Made by a program: the position numbers and the translations under genes. Positions 1-4,282 of a DNA stretch of 10,311 bases are shown piece after piece. Source of the DNA: an uncultured Porphyromonas sp. (lineage in GTDB: Bacteria > Bacteroidota > Bacteroidia > Bacteroidales > Porphyromonadaceae); the NCBI GenBank assembly GCA_902490315.1, contig CABUDK010000040.1:1-10311 (forward strand). Reading direction: 5' to 3'. Each line of letters begins with the position of its first letter. Position 1 is the stretch's first letter. The notes below the pieces were generated by a model. That model was not told the DNA's origin, ran no database searches, and saw only the letters and a program-made list of their open reading frames with translations.

Positions 1-14
1 TCTCTTTGCCCCTA

Positions 15-45
15 CAAAGATACGGAATTAAAGTGGAGAAACAAA
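15..45 (-). promoter_or_regulatory. Bacteroidetes-type promoter reading out of the left edge
   Basis: On the minus strand TTTG (42-45) is followed after exactly 19 nt by TATCTTTG (15-22). This is the consensus -33 and -7 spacing for the Bacteroidetes housekeeping sigma factor. It lies about 75 bp past the recF stop and would start transcription near the window's first bases, driving a gene left of the window. Confidence 0.6.
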
Positions 46-119
46 CTATTTCCACAAGACTTTGCGCTAAAGTCCTATTTTCAAGCCCAAAGAGTGTTCT
101 TTTCTTGCAGAATGGACCA

Positions 120-1235
120 TCACCCTGCGGTGACTTCTGTCGGGGAGCCCTCCTGTATCTGGAAGAGGCGATAGGGGACTTGCTTCGAGGAGATGATCTC
201 GTCGAGGTACTTGCGGTTTGTATCGGTGATAAAGATCTGTCCGAAGGTGTCCGTAGCGACGAGCTCGATGATGCGCTCTACACGATCACTGTCTAGCTTG
301 TCGAAGATGTCATCGAGGAGCAGTAGGGGAGCGGTCTGATTGGTCAGATGCTGCTGCAGATAGCGGTACTCGGCCAGCTTGTAGGCGATGAGGTAAGTCT
401 TGTTTTGCCCTTCAGAGCCTATCTTGCGCATCAGGTTCTCTCCGAGGAGCATCTCAAAGTCATCTCTGTGGCAGCCGGTCGCCGTGAAGCCATACTCGTA
501 GTCTCGCTGACGACCATTGCGTAGTATGCGCAGCTGCTCCTGGTCGGTGCTGGCACTGCCGGCACTAAAGGATAGGACCGCACGCTCTACCCCCGCAGCT
601 AGATGCTGATAGATCTGATCGAAGGTGGGGACGAGCTCCTCGACATAAGCCTGTCGCATCGTCGTGACCACCAGTCCCGTCGTTGCTAAGGTCTCCTCGA
701 GGATATCCATCAGAGCTGGCTCGTGGATCTGGTTACGCAGCATATTGTTGCGCTGGTCGAGTGCCCTGTTATAGTTGATCAAGCTTGCCAGATAGGTCGC
801 ATCTTGCTGCGAGAGGATACGATCTACAGAGCGTCTGCGCTCGTCGCTACCCCCACGTATGAGCCTCTGGTCGTGTGGCGAAATGATAACCAGCGGATAG
901 CGCCCTATATGGTCGCTGTGACGCTTGTAGAGACGACCATTGCGAGAGAGCTGCTTGCTCCGCTCAGTAGAGATGCGCAGGCTGATCTTGTCCTCCTGTC
1001 CGTCGTCCCATAGGTACTCGCCCTGGATGATCGCCTCCTGCGCCCCCTGGCGTATGGCGTAGCGATCGGTCGTGCCTAGATGCCCACGCACCACCGAGAG
1101 GTAGTGGATAGCATCTAGGAGATTGGTCTTGCCCATCCCATTGCCCCCAAAGAAACAGTTGAGCTTGGGGGCAAAGTGGCAGTTTGCCGTCGCAACATTC
1201 TTAAAGTTGATGACACTCAGCGAACTCAGTATCAT
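120..1235 (-). CDS. recF: RecF, DNA recombination/repair ATPase
   Basis: RecF is an SMC-like ATPase that binds single-/double-strand DNA junctions and, with RecO and RecR, loads RecA at gaps and stalled forks. The 371-residue protein has the family's usual length. Visible signatures are Walker A GGNGMGKT at 30-37, GCHRDD at 254-259, the ABC signature region GSEGQNKT at 273-280, and Walker B plus D-loop LLLLDDIFDKLD at 304-315. FITDT at 335-339 occupies the H-loop position. The start follows directly from the upstream gene: its ATG at 1233-1235 overlaps the dapA stop as ATGA, implying translational coupling. It is the last visible gene of the fabK-dapA-recF group. I see no convincing terminator in the roughly 115 bp after it. 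Identification is by motif recognition and is secure. Confidence 0.97.
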   Translation of the reverse strand: MILSSLSVINFKNVATANCHFAPKLNCFFGGNGMGKTNLLDAIHYLSVVRGHLGTTDRYAIRQGAQEAIIQGEYLWDDGQEDKISLRISTERSKQLSRNGRLYKRHSDHIGRYPLVIISPHDQRLIRGGSDERRRSVDRILSQQDATYLASLINYNRALDQRNNMLRNQIHEPALMDILEETLATTGLVVTTMRQAYVEELVPTFDQIYQHLAAGVERAVLSFSAGSASTDQEQLRILRNGRQRDYEYGFTATGCHRDDFEMLLGENLMRKIGSEGQNKTYLIAYKLAEYRYLQQHLTNQTAPLLLLDDIFDKLDSDRVERIIELVATDTFGQIFITDTNRKYLDEIISSKQVPYRLFQIQEGSPTEVTAG

Positions 1236-2176
1236 AGTCGAGGCTCTATTCCTAACTGCTGCATGGGTACGAGTAGCTCCTCGTGTGCCGCACGTAGTCG
1301 GCTCGTGAGCTGCTTCGTAGCGTGACAGAGCGGCAGGCGCACCGCACAGGTCTCTATGAGCTGAATGGTGTGTAGCAGTCCCTTGATGCCTACGGGATTG
1401 CCTTCCTTAAATAGCAACTGATACATCTCCGTAAAGAGCGCATCAATCTCATCCGCCTGCTCCCGCTGCTCTGTAATCAGAGCTGAGACAAGCGCTTTGA
1501 TCGCTTGCGGGTAAGCGTTTGCCACGACCGAGACCACTCCGTCACCTCCAGCACGAATGATATCTTTCGTCAGGTGGTCATCGCCCGAGTAGACGAGCAG
1601 GTCAGGACGGCACAGCTCACGAATCTGACCAATCCGCTCCACATGCCCCGAAGCCTCCTTGATACCGATGATCTTTGCCGAGTCACGCTGTAGCCGAGCC
1701 ACCGTCTCAGGCAGCAGGTCGCAACCAGTACGCGAGGGGATGTTGTACAGTATGATCGGCTTCTTGCTCGCCTCGGCAACAGCCATATAGTGCAGGTACA
1801 GCCCCTCCTGCGTCGGCTTATTATAATAAGGTACCACCGAGAGGATTGCATCGACATTGTCATAGATCGGGTCGCTCATACGCTGGCACAGATCCTGCGT
1901 ATTATTGCTCCCGACACCGATCACCAGTGGGCAGCGCCCATTGATCGTGCGTCGCACCACATCGATCAGTAGCAGCCGCTCAGGATAAACGACCGTAGGC
2001 GACTCGCCCGTAGTACCGAGCAGCACCACAAAGTCGCATCCGCCCGAGACCACATGCTCTGTCAGACGGCTCAGCGAAGCCGAGTCCACCTGCCCATTCT
2101 CCAGAAATGGAGTAATCAACGCCACGCCAGCACCCGTCAGATGGCGATAAGGATGGTAAGTATACTTGTCGTACAT
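1232..2176 (-). CDS. dapA: 4-hydroxy-tetrahydrodipicolinate synthase (DapA)
   Basis: DapA condenses pyruvate with aspartate semialdehyde, the committed step toward diaminopimelate (peptidoglycan) and lysine, in the cytoplasm. It is a class I aldolase TIM barrel. Visible motifs are GTTGES at 54-59 (Thr55/Thr56 of the proton relay), YYNKPTQEG at 117-125, and YNIPSRT at 144-150 (catalytic Tyr144 and substrate-binding Arg149). GIKEASG at 171-177 carries the Schiff-base lysine Lys173, and EGNPVGIK lies at 258-265. All expected active-site residues are present. The 314 residues are slightly longer than the usual ~290-300, with about ten extra at the N terminus and a longer tail. It sits 19 bp after fabK, and its stop overlaps the recF start by 4 bp, so the three genes are probably one transcript. 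Other members of this fold (sialate lyase, KDG aldolase) are less likely given the motif set. Confidence 0.95.
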   Translation of the reverse strand: MYDKYTYHPYRHLTGAGVALITPFLENGQVDSASLSRLTEHVVSGGCDFVVLLGTTGESPTVVYPERLLLIDVVRRTINGRCPLVIGVGSNNTQDLCQRMSDPIYDNVDAILSVVPYYNKPTQEGLYLHYMAVAEASKKPIILYNIPSRTGCDLLPETVARLQRDSAKIIGIKEASGHVERIGQIRELCRPDLLVYSGDDHLTKDIIRAGGDGVVSVVANAYPQAIKALVSALITEQREQADEIDALFTEMYQLLFKEGNPVGIKGLLHTIQLIETCAVRLPLCHATKQLTSRLRAAHEELLVPMQQLGIEPRL

Positions 2177-2195
2177 ATATAATAAGGTATAGCCC

Positions 2196-3152
2196 CTAGC
2201 AATTTGTCCAGTTCATATCCAGCAGCTCCGCACGAGCCACATTGTACTCAGCAATAAGATTGTTGAAGATCTGAGCCACCGGCTGCACCTGCTCTATCTG
2301 CGCAGCCACCTGGCCAATCTCTAGCTCGCCCTCCGCGAGGTCTCCCTCGAAGATACCCCGCTTAGCCCTGGCCCGCCCGAGTAGCTCTCGTAGCTCATCG
2401 GCAGAGGCGCCACGAGCTTGCAGGGTGGCCACCTGTTGGTAAAAGTCGTTCTTCAGCAAGCGTGTCGGAGCGAGCTCCTTGAGGGTCAATATCGTGTCCC
2501 CCTCGTCACTCTTGACGCACGCTTCCTTGAAAGCCGCATGCGCACTACTCTCCTCACTCAGCGCAAAGAGCGTCCCGATTTGCACACCCTCAGCGCCTAG
2601 GCTCTGAGCCGCCAAGATAGAGCGCCCCGAAGCTATCCCGCCCGCCGCCACGAGGGGCAGGTCAATAGCCTGCGCCACAGCCGGTATCAGCGCCAGCGTC
2701 GTAGTCTCCTCACGACCGTTGTGACCGCCAGCCTCAAAGCCCTCGGCAATCACCGCATCAACACCCGCCTCTTGGCACTTGACCGCAAACTTCGTACTGC
2801 TGACCACGTGCATCACCTTGATCCCATGCTCATGGAGGAGGGGCGTAAAGCGCTTGGGACTGCCCGCCGATGTGACCACGATAGGCACTCGCTCCTCGAT
2901 GATGATCTGGATCAACGTATCAATATCAGGATAGAGTAGCGGCACATTAACCCCAAAAGGTCTATCCGTAGCCTCACGGCAGCGGGCTATATGTTCGCGT
3001 AGCACCTCAGGGTACATCGAGCCAGCCCCTAGGAGACCCAGTCCCCCCGCATTGCTCACAGCCGAGGCCAGTCGCCAACCGCTACACCAGACCATACCGC
3101 CCGCAATGATCGGGTAGCGAATGCCTAGCAGGTCGCAGAGTCTATTCTTCAT
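2196..3152 (-). CDS. fabK: FabK-type enoyl-ACP reductase II (FMN-dependent; nitronate monooxygenase family)
   Basis: FabK is a flavoprotein that reduces trans-2-enoyl-ACP in the last step of each fatty-acid elongation cycle, replacing FabI in some bacteria. Porphyromonas gingivalis is known to use FabK. The 318-residue protein opens with LLGIRYPIIAGGM (8-20), followed by AVSNAGGLGLLG (31-42), PFGVN (65-69), IAEGFEAGGHNG (135-146), AAGGIASG (169-176) and EGVQIGTLF (188-196). His144 falls at the same number as the key active-site histidine of pneumococcal FabK. AAGGIASG and the GVQIGT segment are the expected FMN phosphate-binding loops of the TIM barrel. It is the first gene of the fabK-dapA-recF group, with a -7-like box 33 bp upstream. 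The closest alternative is a nitronate monooxygenase (2-nitropropane dioxygenase) of the same fold. The full-length similarity to FabK favours the reductase, but sequence reading alone cannot settle substrate. Confidence 0.85.
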   Translation of the reverse strand: MKNRLCDLLGIRYPIIAGGMVWCSGWRLASAVSNAGGLGLLGAGSMYPEVLREHIARCREATDRPFGVNVPLLYPDIDTLIQIIIEERVPIVVTSAGSPKRFTPLLHEHGIKVMHVVSSTKFAVKCQEAGVDAVIAEGFEAGGHNGREETTTLALIPAVAQAIDLPLVAAGGIASGRSILAAQSLGAEGVQIGTLFALSEESSAHAAFKEACVKSDEGDTILTLKELAPTRLLKNDFYQQVATLQARGASADELRELLGRARAKRGIFEGDLAEGELEIGQVAAQIEQVQPVAQIFNNLIAEYNVARAELLDMNWTNC

Positions 3153-3184
3153 ATTGTCTTCATTGCAAATTCAAACTTCCTGCA

Positions 3185-3192
3185 CAAAGCTA
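3185..3192 (-). promoter_or_regulatory. Candidate -7 box upstream of fabK
   Basis: On the minus strand this reads TAGCTTTG, an exact match to the Bacteroidetes housekeeping -7 consensus TAnnTTTG. It lies 32 bp ahead of the fabK ATG, a reasonable leader length. No TTTG is found at the usual 19-21 nt further upstream, so the -33 element is missing or degenerate. It could drive fabK-dapA-recF. Confidence 0.4.
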
Positions 3193-3239
3193 CGCAAATC
3201 ACGCCACATATCCGCCACGCCACGAGTAGCCCTTTGTAG

Positions 3240-3260
3240 GGACGCACAGTCGGTGCGTCC
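3240..3260 (+). repeat. GGACGCAC/GTGCGTCC palindrome, copy A
   Basis: GGACGCAC (3240-3247) and GTGCGTCC (3253-3260) form a perfect 8-bp stem around a 5-nt loop. It is preceded by CCCTTTGTAG, which sets its orientation. The same unit recurs at 3301, 3599, 3673 and 3711. Confidence 0.8.
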
Positions 3261-3267
3261 GGTTACA

Positions 3268-3282
3268 GTGTTATGATAACAC
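3268..3282. repeat. 15-bp palindrome GTGTTAT-G-ATAACAC
   Basis: A perfect 7-bp inverted repeat around a single central base lies midway between palindrome copies A and B, so it would sit at the tip of the larger A/B hairpin. It has the look of a dimeric-regulator operator, but no function can be assigned; it may simply be part of the repeat element. Confidence 0.4.
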
Positions 3283-3300
3283 GTCTTGCCGTTCAACAAC

Positions 3301-3321
3301 GGACGCACAGGCCGTGCGTCC
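3301..3321 (-). repeat. GGACGCAC/GTGCGTCC palindrome, copy B (inverted relative to A)
   Basis: A perfect 8-bp stem (3301-3308 with 3314-3321) around a 5-nt loop, followed by CTACAACGG. Its reverse complement, TGTAGGGACGCACGGCC and onward, matches copy A closely. A and B therefore form a head-to-head pair able to fold into one long imperfect hairpin with about 36 nt between the arms. Confidence 0.75.
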
Positions 3322-3430
3322 CTACAACGGTTATACGTCCGGGGCATCGCCAAGGCGGAGCACTCGTTGACGCTGTTAGTATCGTGCTGGTTTCGTAGTA
3401 CATACGAGTTCCAAAAACAGTTCCCCTCTT

Positions 3431-3556
3431 GGAACTTTTTAGTTCCAAGGGAGGAACTTTTCAGTTCCAGCGGAGGAACTTTTCAGTTCCAAGGGAGGAA
3501 CTTTTTAGTTCCAGGGGAGGAACTCGTCAGTTCCAACGGAGGAACTTTTCAGATCC
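3431..3556. repeat. 22-bp tandem repeat array, six units, each a hairpin
   Basis: Units begin at 3431, 3453, 3475, 3497, 3519 and 3541 with an exact 22-bp period; the last is truncated after about 16 bp. Each has the form GGAACT-N4-AGTTCC followed by a 6-nt linker such as AAGGGA, AGCGGA or AACGGA. The loop is TTTT, TTTC or, once, CGTC. The self-complementary arms are invariant in units 1-5, while loop and linker vary, which suggests the pairing itself is maintained; unit 6 has AGATCC in place of AGTTCC. A decayed seventh unit may precede the array (CAGTTCC at 3418-3424). Because 22 is not a multiple of three, translation through it cycles frames, so it is not a protein repeat. The linkers are too short for CRISPR spacers. 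Confidence 0.9.
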
Positions 3557-3579
3557 GTCGTTGGAAAGATGTAGCACTT

Positions 3580-3608
3580 GACGAATAACGATTTGTAGGG
3601 ACGCACGG
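3580..3608 (+). repeat. Palindrome copy C with left arm of a 29-bp inverted repeat
   Basis: 3580-3608 matches the reverse complement of 3713-3741 at 27 of 29 positions, including GACGAATAACGATTT and GGACGCACGG. The companion half of copy C's own palindrome (about 3626-3638) is degenerate. This copy has lost the compact hairpin but keeps the long-range inverted repeat with copy E. Confidence 0.7.
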
Positions 3609-3672
3609 ATAGTGTCTAGCGGGAGGGCGTCCGTCCCCGTTAAAACCATGACGCTGTAACTTTTGACACAAC

Positions 3673-3693
3673 GGACGCACAGACCGTGCGTCC
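3673..3693 (-). repeat. GGACGCAC/GTGCGTCC palindrome, copy D
   Basis: A perfect 8-bp stem (3673-3680 with 3686-3693) and 5-nt loop. Read on the minus strand it is preceded by CCCTTTGTAA, matching copy A. It is the right-hand end of the 41-bp inverted repeat that bounds the composite element. Confidence 0.75.
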
Positions 3694-3710
3694 TTACAAA
3701 GGGCTACACG

Positions 3711-3741
3711 TCCCGTGCGTCCGTATAAATCGTTATTCGTC
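3711..3741 (-). repeat. Palindrome half-copy E, right arm of the 29-bp inverted repeat
   Basis: CCGTGCGTCCGTATAAAT and the following CGTTATTCGTC pair with 3580-3608 (27 of 29). It lies outside the A/D inverted repeat, so the two long inverted-repeat pairs interleave and are not simply nested. Successive insertions or duplications of the same unit would explain this. Confidence 0.65.
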
Positions 3742-3763
3742 CCGTGCATTCTTACGGGCGAAT
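3735..3763 (-). terminator. Candidate terminator-like hairpin after the DUF6078-like gene
   Basis: On the minus strand ATTCGCCCGT pairs with ACGGG(A)CGAAT across an 8-nt loop, giving ten base pairs with one bulged base. It starts 9 nt after the stop codon at 3773-3775. No run of T follows, so intrinsic termination would be weak; it may only be another degenerate member of the palindrome family. Confidence 0.35.
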
Positions 3764-3772
3764 TATTGTCGT

Positions 3773-4228
3773 CTAGCCCTTGAGTAGCTTGTGAGCGGCT
3801 CGGCCCTCGATACGTGGGGGCTTGGTGTAGTGCTCCTCGTAGGTGATGTATCGAGGCTCACTGCCTGGGGCGATAGTGGTGAAGATCTGTGCGATGACGC
3901 CTTGCTCCTCGGGGCTGATGGCTACGTAGCCGTGGCGTATGCGCTTCATCTCGCTGTAGCCGAACTGCCTATTGAGCTGCGTCTGTATCTGTCGCCACTG
4001 GGCTAGGGTCAGATCGTCGTAGCTCCATACGAGTCCACGGGCGTAGCGTCTGAGCTTGTGCTCGTAGTAGTTGGGGCAGTGGTCATAGCCGCCCGCCTTG
4101 TCGATGAGCTGGGGATTGGTGATGGTGAGCAAGCTATTGCCGTGCTCGACTTCTTTGAGAGCGTTGTGCCAAAGGGTGCACTGCTCTCGTCGGGTGCATT
4201 GTGGTGTGTAACAACTAGCGTGTTCCAT
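3773..4228 (-). CDS. DUF6078-like small cysteine-containing protein, function unknown
   Basis: The 151-residue product resembles the Bacteroidales family I recall as DUF6078, which has no known function. Shared features are an N-terminal C-x4-C-x5-C cluster (Cys6, Cys11, Cys17), ITNPQLID at 36-43, CPNYY at 51-55 (a fourth cysteine, Cys51), an RYARGLV segment, an FGY motif, and AISPEEQ toward the C terminus. The four cysteines could bind a metal, which is inference. I see no signal peptide or membrane segment, so it is probably cytoplasmic. The gene lies 54 bp after hsdS on the same strand, with no recognisable promoter between them, and may be read from the hsd operon; the repeat-rich region follows. 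Its ATG has an A-rich upstream stretch, as is common in Bacteroidetes. Whether it belongs functionally with restriction or is just a neighbour is open. Confidence 0.75.
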   Translation of the reverse strand: MEHASCYTPQCTRREQCTLWHNALKEVEHGNSLLTITNPQLIDKAGGYDHCPNYYEHKLRRYARGLVWSYDDLTLAQWRQIQTQLNRQFGYSEMKRIRHGYVAISPEEQGVIAQIFTTIAPGSEPRYITYEEHYTKPPRIEGRAAHKLLKG

Positions 4229-4282
4229 AAGTTTTTTGTGTTTAGTAAATCAGTTTATTGTGCTTTCAGGGTTAGATTAGGG

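Larger units (their letters stand above)
3223..3710. repeat. Composite MITE-like repeat element bounded by ~41-bp inverted repeats
   Basis: The segment 3223-3263 and the reverse complement of 3670-3710 match at about 36 of 41 positions; both begin CG.GTAGCCCTTTGTA and continue into GGACGCAC. They enclose about 406 bp that hold a 22-bp hairpin array and further copies of the same palindrome. No transposase is encoded, and I find no clear target-site duplication at the ends. The whole 3153-3772 stretch lacks a believable gene. In architecture it resembles a non-autonomous MITE; P. gingivalis is known to carry MITEs built around tandem direct repeats, but homology to those is not shown here. Confidence 0.6.

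Noticed and set aside
6..296. A 96-residue plus-strand frame at the left edge.
   Set aside because: It overlaps the 3' end of recF antisense and lacks any recognisable motif.
3431..3556. CRISPR array.
   Set aside because: The period is a strict 22 bp with 6-nt similar linkers; there are no unique spacers of about 30 nt and no cas genes.
3286..3588. A 100-residue plus-strand reading frame running through the 22-bp array.
   Set aside because: It is created by the repeats; its peptide repeats only every three units because 22 is not a multiple of three, and it has no family resemblance or upstream signals.
3171..3749. Short minus-strand frames with peptides such as RDARPVRPL at 3171-3353 and 3549-3749.
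   Set aside because: These are translations of the GGACGCAC palindromes, a common source of false small genes in repeat-rich intergenic DNA.
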